In this document: positions 8,450-20,897 of the stretch, piece after piece
Numbering within the stretch: the first letter of the stretch is position 1
Layout of the letters: each line of letters begins with the position of its first letter
Assembly: GCA_037349315.1 (NCBI GenBank)
Contig: JBAIAC010000059.1
Location: 9,264,001-9,328,000, forward strand
From: Chelydra serpentina
Taxonomy: Eukaryota; Chordata; Testudines; Chelydridae
DNA length: 64,000 nucleotides
Direction: 5' to 3'
Notes under the pieces: model-generated
Database searches by the model: none
Seen by the model: only the letters and a program-made list of their open reading frames with translations
Told to the model about the DNA's origin: nothing
Position numbers and translations under genes: made by a program

Positions 8450-10930
8450 GTGTAAGGACCATTGTCCTTTCACCTTTTTTTGCCTCTCAGGGGAACTTAA
8501 ACACTGGGAGGGCATGCCCAGTTCTCCCAGTTGGAAATGCTGTCTTTCATGCAGGAAGACAATCCTGGTGAGTGTCAGCCACTCCCAGCATGTCTGTTGC
8601 CTTGGGGAGTCACATGTTCCCCAAAAGTGTAATTCCTGCTTGGCATTATAATTAGGAGCAAGAAAGAACCGGGAACCTAAGTTATGTCTCCTCATGATGG
8701 AGAGTTCTCTCTGATCAGCTTCTGACCCCTACCAGGGGACCCCCCCCCCCCGTACAATGATCTCCAGCCAAGTCAGCTACCTCAGCCTCCTCGGTGCAGC
8801 ACTCCCCTTGAGCATTGAAAAGTCATCTCTGGGATCCTCTCAAAAGGACTATAGGAAGCAGTCTTCAAGCCCTCTAAGTAGAGAATCTACCTCAAAGAGA
8901 TGGTCTCTGGTTCAGACAATCATTTTGACACCTACCGGTCTCCAGCTTGGTACCCACGTGGCTGCAGGTTCTTCGGGTACTATGAGCACCAGCAAGGCCA
9001 AGGACTCTAAGGGTTCTAGCTCCAGAAGATCAGTACTCTCTGTTGATTGGAACAGCAGGGAGAAGATGATCAGCTCTTCTGGTACTGACAGTCTACCAGG
9101 CCCTCAGTACCTAGCACTTCAGCACTGCAGAAGACCAGACAACACCTACTGGTCAATCATCGTACTGCATAAGACCTTCAGTACCATCAACTCCCTCTGC
9201 CACAGTTACTTCTGCCCAGGCTGCCGTTTTGGCACCAACCAATATTTCAGTACTGCAAGAGTACTTTGATTCCCGGGGGACCTGGCAGTAACACAAACAT
9301 CTGAATCTCCTTTGTTTGGCACCGACCCATTCTCAGTATTGAGGACCTCTTAATCTCTGGATATTTGCCTGGTACCAATGGAGTCTACACCTATCTCTAA
9401 GGGTGTCCCTCCCTGATGAAGTGACAATGAGGAAGATGATGGGGACTTCTCATCAGTCTCCCAGATTTCTGACCTTGGCTCTCCTTTCCATTATCAGGGG
9501 ACCTTATTTCCTGAGACCTCCAGGGAATGAGAACATCTTCTTGAGAGACATCCTCATACTCCATCCCACTGGTATGGACACCCTTGGATGCTTCCCGCCC
9601 ATGCCATATGCACCATCTCATTGGCTGTACTGGGACCCTTGAGCAGATTAACTACAATTCTCCAGAGCCCCTAGTATTTCTCGCTGGGAGAAGGGCAGAT
9701 AATCCCCACCAGCCTCTGTTTCTAGGGTGCCTGATCCACAGGAACAGACCTTTGAGGAGCAGGAAGTGAGTGGACAAGGAGGTTACTCCAACAACTAATA
9801 TCTCTTCCTCATCCCCAGATATCGTCATTATGCCTCCTCCAGCATCCCTAGCTGATGATTTCAAACAGTTCTAGGACCTCATTAAAAGTATAGCAGACTC
9901 CTTGCAAATTCTACTTGAGGAGGTTAAGGAGTTACAATATAAACTGCTTGACATCCTGCCTACAACATCATCTGCCCACATTGTGCTGCCTATTAATGAG
10001 GCTCTGCTAGACCCTTCAGAAATAATTTGGCATACTCCAGCCACAATACAGCCTACCTGGGAATGAGCAACGGGATGGATCACTTGATGATTACCTGTTC
10101 TGTTCATTCCCTCTGGGGCACCTGGCACTGGCCACTGTCGGAAGACTGGATACTGGGCTAGATGGACCTTTGGTCTGACCCAGTAGGGCCGTTCTTATGT
10201 TACGTGTAAGAGGGTGGACAAAAAATATGTTCTCTCTAAGGATTCTGAATTGTTATTTTCACATCACTCCCACAACACCCTTGTGGTTAACACTGTAAAT
10301 AAAAGTGGAAGACAGCGCCATGCTAAATCAACACCATATGACAAAGACCAAAATCATCTTGACTTATTTGGCCATAAATGATGTTCGTGGGGTACTCTAC
10401 AATTTAAGATCACCACCTACCCAGTCCTTATGGTGAAATACTAACTATTTGAAGTTTGATTCCTATATTGAACATCTTCCATCAGAGCAGAGGGAACAAT
10501 TTCAGGCAATCATTGCAGAGGGTCAGCTGCTGGCCAGGACATCACTGCAGGCCTCTCTGGATTCCACTGATACAGCTGCTTATTCTATCACCACAGTGGT
10601 AGTAATGAGGAGGGCCTCCTGACTGCAGCGCTCAGGGCTTCCAAGGAAATTCCAAAATACAATTGAGGATCTTCCTTTTGATGGAAAAAGACAGACAAGT
10701 CCCTGTATACCTTGAAAGACTCAGGATCAACTTGCGTTCTCTGGGAATTTACACCCTTTCACAAAAAAGAAAGTTTAGTAAGTCCCAGACAGCACAGAGG
10801 TCTTGTCCCACTGTTTCTTGCTTCCCAGGTACCTTACAGACTCCAGCGTAAGAGACAACAAATCCAGAAGACGAGACCACCTATTTCTCGGGCATTGACC
10901 TGACAATCCACAATTTTGACACACCAATTT
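8450..10930 (+). pseudogene. DIRS gag relic (second copy)
   Basis: Broken gag sequence. Recognisable pieces are a Cys-containing N-terminal region around 8490-8660, a Ser/Thr-rich linker (8757-9269) in a long but weak frame, the block MPPPASLADDFKQF (about 9830), and after the CR1 insertion fragments like KRVDKKYVLSKDSE, LDLFGHK and a decayed LPFDGK box near 10672. A C-run at 8741-8754 is another source of frame damage. No intact product is possible. Confidence 0.6.
10059..10207 (+). mobile_element. CR1 LINE 3' fragment inserted in DIRS gag
   Basis: Ends with GGGCTAGATGGACCTTTGGT, TGACCCAGTAGGGCCGTTCT and TATGTTA, the standard 3' end of turtle CR1 elements. It is the sense version of the antisense copy beginning at 18489. 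Only about 150 bp of the 3' end is present, typical of 5' truncation. DIRS gag sequence resumes after it. Confidence 0.88.
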
Positions 10931-10954
10931 TGACAGGGTGGTCAAGGTGTTCAG

Positions 10955-12490
10955 TTGCCATCCCCACTCATACCTACTTCAACAATCCACGTCTCCCTCG
11001 CTTTGGTGACCACCTCTCTCACTTCTGCTGAGCTTGGGAACATATCCATATGGACATGGGGGTTTTGGCGATCATTTCAACAGAATACTCCATCCATTTT
11101 ATTTCCCTACTGCCATCCCACCCCACTTCCCCATCCCTTTTCAGGGACCCCTCTCACAAGCACCTCCTATGACAGGAAATATGACTCCCTCCTGAATTTG
11201 GGTGCTATAGAATCAGTTCCTATGCAACACAGAGGACGGGGCTTTATTCCAGGTACTTCCTGGTTCCAAAAAAGAATTGTGGCTGGAAACCCTTTGTGGA
11301 TCTAAGATTACTCAACAGATTTGCAGTGATTCTGAATTCAAGATGGTAATTCTTGCAGCAATAATTCCATCATTGGACAAAGGGGATTGGTTCTAGGCCC
11401 TTGACCTACTTACTTTCATATAGCGATTCACCTCTTCCACAGAAGCTTCCTACGCTTTTCTCTCGGTCAAGAGTGTTTTTAATACAAGGCTTTCCCATTT
11501 GATCTCTCCTCTACACCCAAAGTGTTCTAAAAATTTCAGTGATGGCTCCTCGTGTTCACAGACAAGGAATTCTGATTTTCCCAGACCTTGATGATTGGCT
11601 GCTCAAGAGACTCTCCTACAATGAAGTCTCACTGGCCACGCAGAGGGCCATAGACCTATTTCTCAGACTACAATTAAACATCCAAAAGTTCACTTTAACC
11701 CCAGTGCAAAGTTTGGAGTTCATAGAAGCTTACCTCAGTGCAGTAGTGGCCAAAGCATACCTCCTTTCGCACAGGTTCAAAGCCCTAGCCAATTTAGTCA
11801 CTACAGTCCAGATCAGCCCCCAGACATCAGCTAGAGATTGTCTCCATGGGACATGTGGCAGCTGATACCTTTGTGATAAGGCACATGTGCTGCCTTCAGG
11901 GATGGCTCAGAACTGTTTATTCGTCAATCAAACAGAGTTTGAACAAATTACTCTTGATGCCCTCGGTCGTGAAAAAAATCCTTTAACTGGTGGAAGGACC
12001 CTCACAATTTTGCGCATGGGTCCCCTTTTCTCAATCATCTCCAACGTCAATAATAACAATGGACACATCCCTTTTGGGATGGGAAGCCCATCTAAACACT
12101 CACTGCTCAAGGCAGGTGGTCACCTCTTGAGTCCATGCTACACATCAACTTACTAGAACTCAGAACAGTCAGAAATGCCTGTCTCCATTTTCTTCCACTG
12201 ATCAGGGCAAATACGTGAAGATCATAACAGACAACATGTCGTGCAACATATCAACCATCAAGGGGGAGCGAGATCATCTTCCCTCTGCTCTGGAGCAGTG
12301 AGGCTTTGGAATTGGTGCATTCTGAATCAGATCAGCATCTCAGAAGCTTACTTTCCTGGCATGCAAAACATCACAGCAGATACCCTCAGTAGGCACTTCT
12401 CACAAATGGGAGATAGAGCCCATTACACTCCACTACATATTTTGATGTTGGTGCATCACGCAGAAGACCTGTTCACCACAGCCAAGAACA
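10955..12490 (+). pseudogene. DIRS RT-RNase H relic (second copy)
   Basis: Remnants in several frames: a primer-side region near 11160-11300 (YDSLLNLGAIESVP), the polymerase box near 11575-11610 (FPDLDDWLLKR, both Asp kept but the first Tyr lost), and RNase H text at 12241-12410 (MQHINHQGGARSSSL, NITADTLSRHF). The methyltransferase start DLFTTAKNKKH (12465-12498) is the last recognisable piece before the deletion junction. Confidence 0.75.
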
Positions 12491-12499
12491 AGAAACACT

Positions 12500-12800
12500 C
12501 AAGAAGCAGACTGTCCCTATGGGTGCTCCACTACCTGCCCTCATCTCCTCTGCTTCAGAGTACTTTGTGATGGAACTTGGCAGGAGAGAAGGAACTGAGG
12601 GCAGTTCACTTGCACAGCTCTGTATGGCTACGGTGAAGAGCATGGGACTGTATGGGGTGCATTTGCGGGCTGAACAGGCACTGCCACCTAAAATCTCCGA
12701 TCTGAGGCTCATGAGACGCATGCACACCTAGAGTGGCGCACACGCGGAGACGCACATCTTGAAGAACCACAGTTACTGCACAGGGTGAGTAACCTTCTCT
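12500..12800 (+). repeat. 3' end and right terminal repeat of the second DIRS
   Basis: Begins with CTATGGGTGCTCCACTACCT, passes GAAGGAACTGAGGGCAGTTC, and ends with GAAGAACCACAGTTACTGCA and CAGGGTGAGTAACC. It is complementary to 8064-8245. Its abrupt junction with the methyltransferase remnant marks an internal deletion. Confidence 0.78.
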
Positions 12801-13132
12801 TTGTTGAGCATGGATTACAGATTGTGTGAATGATGCTAAGTATAATGAAGAGGAGACATGGGACCAGATTTCAAGGATTTTCCCTTCTAAGGAACTGTTC
12901 CTGTATACACTAGACTTGTTAGGAAAGTTTTCTATTTCTTTATTACCAGTGCAGCTCCAACAGTAGGAGTGCTATTGTAGACATGGCACCATCATACACT
13001 GGTGTTTATATTGTTAGTATCTGAAACTGTGCTTGAAGTGTAGAGGCAAAGTGGACTCTATATTTAGCTACACTGAATACAGCAGTCTCATTAGACAAAA
13101 ATTATATGGTAGTTATTCTCTGTGTATTATGA

Positions 13133-13495
<363 letters not shown>

Positions 13496-13644
13496 TAATG
13501 CATTCCAAATAGCCATTGATGACATCTACTCTGTTTTTCCTTGACAATTTAACATCAGGATTTCAAAACAGTGGAGTTATATTTAGTTTTTTTACTCTTT
13601 CTTATATTGTGTGAGGTTTAATTTATGGTGTCACTGATTCCCAG

Positions 13645-13718
13645 GGATTGTAGCGATGCACATTGAGACTCTGGAGGCCGTCCATCGAGAGAGTAGAAGA
13701 CTACCACCAATACAGAAG
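13645..13718 (+). CDS. SBF2: SBF2 exon b
   Basis: 74 nt between TTCCCAG and GTAAGT. The split Gly codon (G/GG) joins cleanly to the preceding exon. It encodes [20 protein letters not shown] and ends PIQK in phase 0. The basic and amphipathic sequence leads into the GRAM domain coded by the next exon. Confidence 0.95.
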
Positions 13719-14102
13719 GTAAGTATTACAAAAGGTGTTTGTATTGGTTACACGTATTGGAATCGTACACAGTTTGATGTGGCTTCAGCCTTCCTTTTTC
13801 TAATCTTATGAAGAGACATCTGATCACTGAACAGTATAATCAATAAATTTTCCACCAGTGATAAATAAATTGTTTGCCTTTGGTCTCATGAATATGAACT
13901 TGTGAAAGTAGCAGAGCCAAACCACTGAACATAAAGAAGTGTTTGCATGCCAGCTACTTATTAAGACCCATTTCACTGAGTTGAGTCCAAACTCAGCCTC
14001 TCACAGAGTCAGTCTCATAACAATTTTGTATTTAAATTTTTTCATGTCAAATACCAATTTGGTAGATTCCAGTGTTATACAGTACATTATGCTTACATTT
14101 AA

Positions 14103-14369
<267 letters not shown>

Positions 14370-14577
14370 TGAGACTTTGAACTGGCCCTGCAGTCATAGG
14401 CTCGCGCCCCTGCGCCTCCCAACTCCAGCCCCACCCCTTCCCCAAATCCCCACCCCCGCCTCCTCCCCCGGGCACGCTGCATTCCCTCCCCCCCGGCTTG
14501 CAAATCCGGGGGCGGGGAGGGAAACAGCAGAGCACCCACCAGGCCCAGCAGCTCCCCGCCAACCCCCCGCGCCCCCA

Positions 14578-14815
14578 GCTCACCTCTTGGAGGCTGAGCC
14601 AGACGAGAAGCAGCAGCCCACTGCTTTTCCTGGCTCCCTCCAGCTGGTCGGGGGAGGAAGGGGTATGGGGAAGAGGCGGAGACAGGCCCTCTGTCTCCGC
14701 CTCCTCCCCATACCTCTCCCTCCCGCGACCAGCTGGAGAGGGAGCCAAGAAAAGCAGCGGGCTGCCGCTTTCCGTCTGGCTGAGCCTCCGAGTCCGAGAG
14801 GCGGAGGTGAGGTGA
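14578..14815. repeat. Foldback 1 within the GC-rich hAT element
   Basis: The arm containing GGCTGAGCCAGACGAGAAGC and CCAGCTGGTCGGGGGAGG is complementary to the arm ending CTCCCGCGACCAGCTGG and CTGGCTGAGCCTCCGAG. The centre is near the GACAGGCCCTCTGTCTCCGC string (about 14680-14700). Confidence 0.8.
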
Positions 14816-14999
14816 GTTGGGCGCGCAGCAGGGGGGCTGACAGCTGCCGCTGGGTGCTCACGCCCCCTGCCTCCTCCCCCGGCCCCAGGCACGTTGCATT
14901 CCCCGCCCCCCGGGCTTGGAAGCCGGGGGGGGGGGGCTGGGGGGAAGCAGCAGAGCACTCACTGGGCCTGGCAGCTCCCCGCCAGCCCCGCCCCTGCTT

Positions 15000-15290
15000 C
15001 ACCTCGCCTTCCCCAGGCACCGCGGCAGCCAGAGCGGCTTTTTCTCCGCTCACGCAGGCTCCTCCAGCTCCAGCAGCTGATCAGCGGCGGCAGCACCCGG
15101 CGGGGGCAGGGGAAAGCACAGGGGCGGCGCCCCGAGGCGCCACCCCTGTGTTTTCCCCCGCCCTCCCTGCGTGCCGCCGCCACAGCCAGTCAGCTGCTGG
15201 AGCCGGAGGAGCCTGCGTGAGCGGAGAAAAAGCCGCTCTGGCTGCCGCGGTGCCTGGGGAAGGCGAGGTGAGCTTGGCATAGTGGCGGCG
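15000..15290. repeat. Foldback 2 within the GC-rich hAT element
   Basis: CACCTCGCCTTCCCCAGGCA (about 15000-15020) pairs with TGCCTGGGGAAGGCGAGGTG (about 15251-15270), and the complementarity continues inward through GCGGCTTTTTCTCCGCTCAC and GCAGGCTCCTCC. The centre lies near 15125-15145 around GGCGCCCCGAGGCGCC. Confidence 0.85.
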
Positions 15291-15559
15291 GGGAGCTGCC
15301 GGTGGATGCTCAGACAATTTTTCCCCGTGGGTGCTCCAGCCCTGGAGCACCCACGGAGTTGGCGCCTATGCCTGCAGTTTATTTAAGCAAGACCATCAAA
15401 ATACATCTACCCAACAAAAAACTATTAAGAATTCAATTAAGTATTCATTTAATTTATGTTGATCATCTGTACAGAAATAGACCCTGAACCTAGATTCTTG
15501 ACTTTATCACTAGAGATCACCTGGGTCGATCGGTCTTCAGTTGTAGTTAAGACTGCGCT

Positions 15560-17545
15560 GATCACAACATGTCCGCCATTCTTCTCGCACTCTTGCCTTT
15601 CTTCTCCATATTCATCCAAAACGTTTAACAATGTCGCCTTCCCATCTTCTTGGAGGCTGGCCAAGTGGTCTTTTCTGTTCTCTCAGGTATCACTCAGCAT
15701 TAATTGCGGTCCACCTGTTGTCCGTGAACCGTGCCATGTGGCATGCCCATCGCATCTTGTTATGTCTGCTTTCAACGACAATGTCTCTTACCCCGCTGCA
15801 TGCTCTGATCATTTCGTTTGGGATGCGATCCAGAAGGGAGATTGCCAACATAGCTCGTTCCATTGCCCTTTCAGCTACTGACAGCCGCTGCTCTTCTCTC
15901 TTTGTCAGTGCCCACTTTTCACTGCCGTACAACATGGCTGGCAGCACTACTAAATTGAAGATATTTGTGCGTGTGGTCTTGTCGATTTTTCCTTTGAGGA
16001 CATCCTTGATGAAATTGAACGTACACCATCCTGCTCGAATCCTTCGGAAGAGTTCTCCATTCAAATATTGACGCATGTTGACTTTTTGGCCCAAATATAT
16101 GTACTGTTCCACTTCTTCTATTTCTTCTCCTCCTACCATTATTTGGGCTTTTCATAAGATGTCTGATCGCATATATTTCGTTTTGCAGCGGTTCATTTTT
16201 TAGGCGAACCTGACTGCTTTTCTTGTCGACTCTTCGTAGCATGCTCTGCAGTTGGTTGGTGCTTTCGGCAATTAGCACGATGTTTTCCGCGAATCTGAGA
16301 TGAGATCATTGTTCTCCATTTATGTTGACACCACTCCTCCAATTGATCTTGTTCATAACGATTTAGAGGCAGGCAGTGAATAGTTTCGGTGAAATCGTAT
16401 CTCCTTGCTTCACGCCTTTCTCGATTGGGATGCGGAAGGGAGTTTCGAGGAGAGTAATGTCTGTTGTGCATCCAGTATTCGCTTCCTTCAACAAACTGAT
16501 GTACTGCGTGTTAATGCCCTGCTCTGCAAGCACCTTTAATATTGCATTGAACTCGATGCTATCGAACGCCTTTTCATAATCGACAAAAGCAATGCACAGC
16601 GGGAGTTTGTATTCCCTCGCTCTTTCCAGGAGCTGGCTAAGGGTGAATATATGGTCGATTGTGTTGAAATTCCTTCGGAATCCTGCCTGCTCTCTCGGCT
16701 GTTGTTCATCCAGACTCTGCGAAAGTCGGTCCGTTATCACCTTTGCAAAGAGCTTATAGATGTGAGAGCGCAGGCATATAGGGTGATAGTTCTTAAGACT
16801 TTCTCGATCACCCTTCTGTGCAGAAAGATGGTGTTCGACTCCTTCCAGCTTGATGGTATTCTTCCTTCTTCAAGATATCAACTGAATCTTAAAGCGAGGG
16901 CCTTCCAAAGCTCTTTGCCTCCTGCAGAAATCATTTCTGGCGTTATTCCATCTTTTCCTGGAGCTTTTCCCTTCTTCATCTGGTGTAGTGCACTTCGGAC
17001 TTCACTGATGATTATTGAGGGGACACATTCTTTTAACTCTTGGAGCGTTGGGAGAGGGATGTTGATTTTTGATTTGAACAGTTCTGTATAGAAGTTCTTG
17101 CAGACCTCCTCCATCCCTGCTCTATCAATTACTGTCTCTCCGTCCTTCAATGCTATTATGCTCAATCTGTCCTGAGGCTGTTGCGTAATTCAACTGTTTT
17201 GAGGAGCTTTTGTTTCTAGAAATTCTCAAAGTCATTCTTCAGTTTTCGCCATATAAGCTTGCACAGAACGGAGTACTTGAGGTTGTCGTCCAAGCTCCTT
17301 TTCATGTTTCTCCACTTCTCCAACAAGCTTTCTGTTTCATTTGAGATTTTTCCCTTTGCCTCCTTCAGCTTTTCGATTTCAGCTGCTTTTATGCAATGTC
17401 TCAGCTTGTAGCGCCTTCTTTTCCACCGCTTCATCGAAAATCAACTTCGCTCTAAGCAGGCGATGGTCACTGCCGGTGTTGAAAGGCGGCACCAGAGACA
17501 TCTTGAACGATGCGCCTTTTATTGACTAAAATGAAGTCAATGGCT
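15560..17545 (-). pseudogene. RTE reverse transcriptase and C-terminal region
   Basis: Read on the minus strand from 17545: endonuclease end (IDFILVNKRR, GSDHRLLRAK-like text), a linker, then RT boxes QAGFRRNFNTIDHIFTLSQL (about 16680), FVDYEKAFDSIEFN (about 16580) and GVKQGDTISPKLF (about 16400). The catalytic box near 16285 reads FAENIVLIAE instead of FADD, so both active-site acids are lost. The C-terminal part has EEYIYLGQ-like, MLYGSEKWALTKREEQRLSV and MRWACHMARFTDNRW, typical of RTE-clade LINEs. Frameshifts separate these blocks. Confidence 0.82.
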
Positions 17546-17599
17546 AAAAAAACACGAGTAAATGGGCCTTAGCTCCCTGCGCATCATCAAACCGTTCTA

Positions 17600-18303
17600 C
17601 GGTGGCGGAGTGGAAATCAAGTGACGAGAGGCTGCTAAAAAATGTCAGGTGCCTGACCACCATGGAAAAGGACAACCCTTGCTGTGTGCACTTACAACTG
17701 TAGGTCGCTGGCGAGGGAGGAAACGTTAAACCATCTGATGGAGGAGAAGAAAAGGATGTGACATCCTTGGTGTCTGCGAAACCCGACGAAAGAAGGAGCT
17801 GGAAGTTAACTGGAAGGATGGAAGCACTGTGAGGCTCGGAAAGGGAGATGGCGCTAGAAATGTTGGAGGAGTCGGATTTATTGTCAACAAGGATTGGTCT
17901 TCAAAAGTCATATCATGCCAGTTATCACGTATTGGTGCGCTGCATCTTCAGATGGAGTCAAAAGCTACCCTCAAGGTCATCCAGGCCTATGCTCCCACAA
18001 GTGCAAGTGAGGAGAAAGAAGTGGAAGAATTCTACCAAGAACTTGAAAGAGCCCTCATGCAAAAGTCCACTTACACTGTCACGATGGGAGATTTCAACGC
18101 CAAGGTCGGGCGAGGGAAAGCTGGCGAAAAGTTCATAGGAAGATATGGCGGCGGCGAAAGAAATGAAAGAGAAGAGAGGCTGGTGGCAATGGCAGAAACT
18201 AAAGAACTGTACGTGGCAAACACCTGATACAAAAAGAAACCCGCAAGAAGGTGAACATGGATCACGCCAAACGTGAAGAGCAAGAACAAAATTGACTATA
18301 TTT
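17600..18303 (+). pseudogene. RTE apurinic-type endonuclease, inverted 5' segment
   Basis: On the plus strand: TYNCRSLAREETLNHLMEE (about 17690-17745), then LGVCETRRKKELE after a frame change, KGDGARNVGGVGFIVNKDW (17829 on), VIQAYAPTSASEEKEVEEFY, and TMGDFNAKVGRG with the GDFN box of the endonuclease. It ends WITPNVKSKNKIDYI at the right edge. LINE endonucleases nick target DNA to prime insertion. Stops and frame changes interrupt it. Confidence 0.82.
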
Positions 18304-18488
18304 TTTATCACTAGAAATAATTATATTTATTTTTGATGTTCCAGTTTAATTTATCTGCAATTAAAATATCCACCTGAGTTTTATGTACTGAAATTTAGCA
18401 TTGTTCCCATGTCACAGTAGGCCTTTGGGGTCCTATTTACTTAAAATAAAATAAAAATATACTTTGAGCTTTCTGTTCATACTTAACA

Positions 18489-20895
18489 TAAGAACAGCCA
18501 TGCTGGGTCAGCCCAAAGGTCCATCTAGCCCAGTATCCTGTCTTCCGACAGTGGCCAATGCCAGATGCCCCAGAGGGAATGAACAGAACAGGTAATCATC
18601 AAATGATCCATCCTTTGTCACCCGTTCCCAGCTTCTGGCAAACAGATGGGTAGGGACACCATCCCTACCCATCCTGGCTAATAGCCATCGATGGACCTAT
18701 CCTCCATGAATTTATCTAGTTCTTTTTTAGAACCCTGTTATAGTCTTGGCCTTCACAACATCCTCTGGTAAGGAGTTCCACAGGTTGACTGTGCGTTGTG
18801 TGAAAAAATACTTCCTTTTGTTTGTCTTAAATCTGCTGCCTAGTAATTTCATATGGTGGCCCCTAGTTCTAGTGTTATGAGAAGGAGTAAATAACACTTC
18901 CTTATTTACTTCTCCACACCAGTCATGATTTTATAGTCCTCTATCATATCCCCCCCTTAGTCTCTTTTCCAAGCTGAAAAGTCCCAATCTTATTAATCTC
19001 TCCTCATACGGCAGCCGTTCCATACCCCTGATAATTTTTGTTGCCCTTTTCTGAACCTTTTCCAATTCTAATATATCTTTTTTGAGATTAGGTGACCACA
19101 TTTGCATGCAGTTTTCAAGATGTGAGCATACCATGGATTTATATGAAGGCAATATGATATTTTCTGTCTTCATATCTATCCCTTTCCTAACGATGCCCAA
19201 CATTCTTCACTTTTTTGACTGCCGCTGCACATTGAGTGGATGTTTTCAGAGAACTATCCACAGTGACTCCAAGATCTCTTTCTTGAGTGGTAACAGCTAG
19301 TTTAGACCCCATCGTTTTATGTGTATCGTTGGGATTGTGTTTTCCAATGTGCATTACTTTGCATTTATCAACATTGAATTTCATCTACCATTTTGTTGCC
19401 CAGTCACCCAGTTTTGAGAGATCCTTTTGTAGCTCTTCACAGTCTGCCTGGGACTTAACTATTTTGAGTAGTTTTGTATCATCTGCAAATTTTGCCACCT
19501 CACTGTTTACCCCTTTTTCCAGATCATTTAAGAATATGTTAAATAGGACTGGGCCTAGTACAGACCTCTGGGGAACACCACTATTTACCTCTCTCCATTC
19601 TGGACACTGACCATTTATTCCTACCCTTTGTTTCCTATCTTTTAACCAGTTACCAATTCATGAGAGAACCTTCCCTCTTATCCCATGACTGCTTACTTTG
19701 CTTAAGAGCCTTTGGTGAGGGACCTTGTCAAAGGCTTTCTGAAAATCTAAATACACTATATCCACTGGCCTTGTCCAGATGCTTGTTGACTCCCTCAAAG
19801 AATTCTAATAGATTGGTGAAGCATTATTTCCCTTTACAAAAAGCATGTTGACTATTCCCCAACAAATTATGTTCATCTATGTGTCTTACAATTTTGTTCT
19901 TTACTATATTTTCAACCAGTTTGCCTGGTACCAAAGTCGGGTTTACAGCCTGTAATTGCCGTGGTCACCTCTGGAGCCCTTTTTAAAAATTGGCATCACA
20001 TTAGCTATCCTCCAGTCATTTGGTACAGAAGCTGATTTAAATGATAGGCAATTTCACACCATCTGGTCATGGTGACTTATTATTGTTTAGTTTATCAATT
20101 TGTTCCAAAACCTCCTCTAATGACTCCTCAATCTGGGACAGTTCCTCAGATTTATCACCTAAAAAGCATGGCTCAGTGTTGGGAATTTCCCTCACATAGT
20201 CAGCCGTGAAGACTGATGCAAATAATTCATTTAGTTTCTCCGCAATGGCCTTATCGTTTTTGAGTGCTCCTTTAGCATCTCGATCGTCCAGTGGCCCCAC
20301 TGGTTGTTTAGCAGGCTTTCTGCTTCTGATATACTTTAAAAAAAAAATTGCTATTACCTTTTGAGTGTTTGGCTAGCTGTACTTCAAATTCTTTATTGGC
20401 CTTCCTAATTATATTTTTACACTTCATTTGCCAAAGTTTATGCTCCTTTCTATTTTCCTCACTAGGATTTAACTTCCACTTTTTAAAAGATGCCTTTTTG
20501 CCTCTCACTGCTTCTTTTACTTTGTTGTTTTGCCACGGTGGCTCTTTTTTGGTTCTCTTACTATGTTTTATAATTTGGGGGTATACATTTAAGTTGAGCC
20601 TCTATTATGGTGTTTTTAAAAAGTTTCCATGCAGCTTGCAGGGATATTACTTTTTGTGCTGTACCTTTTAATTTCTGTTTAACCTCATTTTTGTGTAGTT
20701 CCCCTTTCTGAAATCAAATGCTGCCATGTTAGGCTGCTGTGGTGTCTCCTCCGCCACAGGGATGTTAAATTTAATTATACTATATTCACCTCTTGGACCT
20801 GATCCTGTGCTCCACTTAGGACTAAATCAAGAATTACCTCTCCTCTTGTGGGTACCCTGGATAGCTGCTCCAAGAAGCAGTCGTTTATGGTGTCA
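18489..20895 (-). mobile_element. CR1 LINE, 2.4 kb, antisense
   Basis: Starts at its 3' end on the plus strand with CATAAGAACAGCCATGCTGG and GTCCATCTAGCCCAGTATCC, the complement of the standard CR1 tail. On the minus strand broken RT text is visible: EELSQIEESLEEVLEQIDKL (20100-20200), KLNPSEENRKEHKLWQMKC (about 20400-20480), MKFNVDKCKVMHIGKHNPND (19320-19384) and QKRATKIIRGMERLPYEERL (about 19000-19060). It is 5'-truncated within the RT/linker region, directly against the MITE at 20898. The 3' end matches the fragment at 10059-10207. Confidence 0.9.
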
Positions 20896-20897
20896 CT

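Larger units (their letters stand above)
8064..12800 (+). mobile_element. Second DIRS retrotransposon, decayed, recombinase deleted
   Basis: Bounded by inverted terminal repeats: left about 8064-8245, right about 12560-12800. Both carry the GGTGCGCATGCGCCTCAGAT-like box and the GGAGATTTTAAGT-like box in opposite orientation. Inside are gag fragments, a CR1 insertion, RT and RNase H remnants and the first residues of the methyltransferase domain. The sequence then jumps at about 12490 to terminal-repeat sequence, so methyltransferase and recombinase (about 1.3 kb) are lost. It starts roughly 480 bp after the first DIRS unit, in the same orientation. Confidence 0.82.
14395..15370. mobile_element. 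GC-rich hairpin hAT element (non-autonomous)
   Basis: Flanked by a perfect 8-bp duplication CCTGCAGT (14387-14394 and 15371-15378), the hallmark of hAT transposition. Termini begin CATAGGC and end GCCTATG. The interior is extremely GC-rich and contains two long foldbacks (about 14578-14815 and 15000-15290) plus a direct repeat of a CCTCCTCCCCCGG...GGGGAGGG unit (about 14459-14590 and 14870-15005). Near the right end a short stem pairs GTGGGTGCTCC with GGAGCACCCAC. No transposase is present. Long frames on both strands are artefacts of base composition. Confidence 0.85.
15515..18303 (-). mobile_element. RTE-type LINE with 5' inversion (twin priming)
   Basis: Flanked by a 12-bp duplication TTTATCACTAGA (15503-15514 and 18304-18315). 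The 3' two-thirds (15515 to about 17545) lies on the minus strand and encodes the end of the endonuclease, the reverse transcriptase and the C-terminal region. The 5' part (about 17600-18303) lies on the plus strand and encodes the endonuclease N-terminal two-thirds. Both segments break at the same element coordinate (endonuclease motif KIDYI / IDFILV), with that coordinate at the outer edge of the inverted part. This is the arrangement twin priming produces. Frames are broken throughout, so the copy is dead. Confidence 0.88.
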
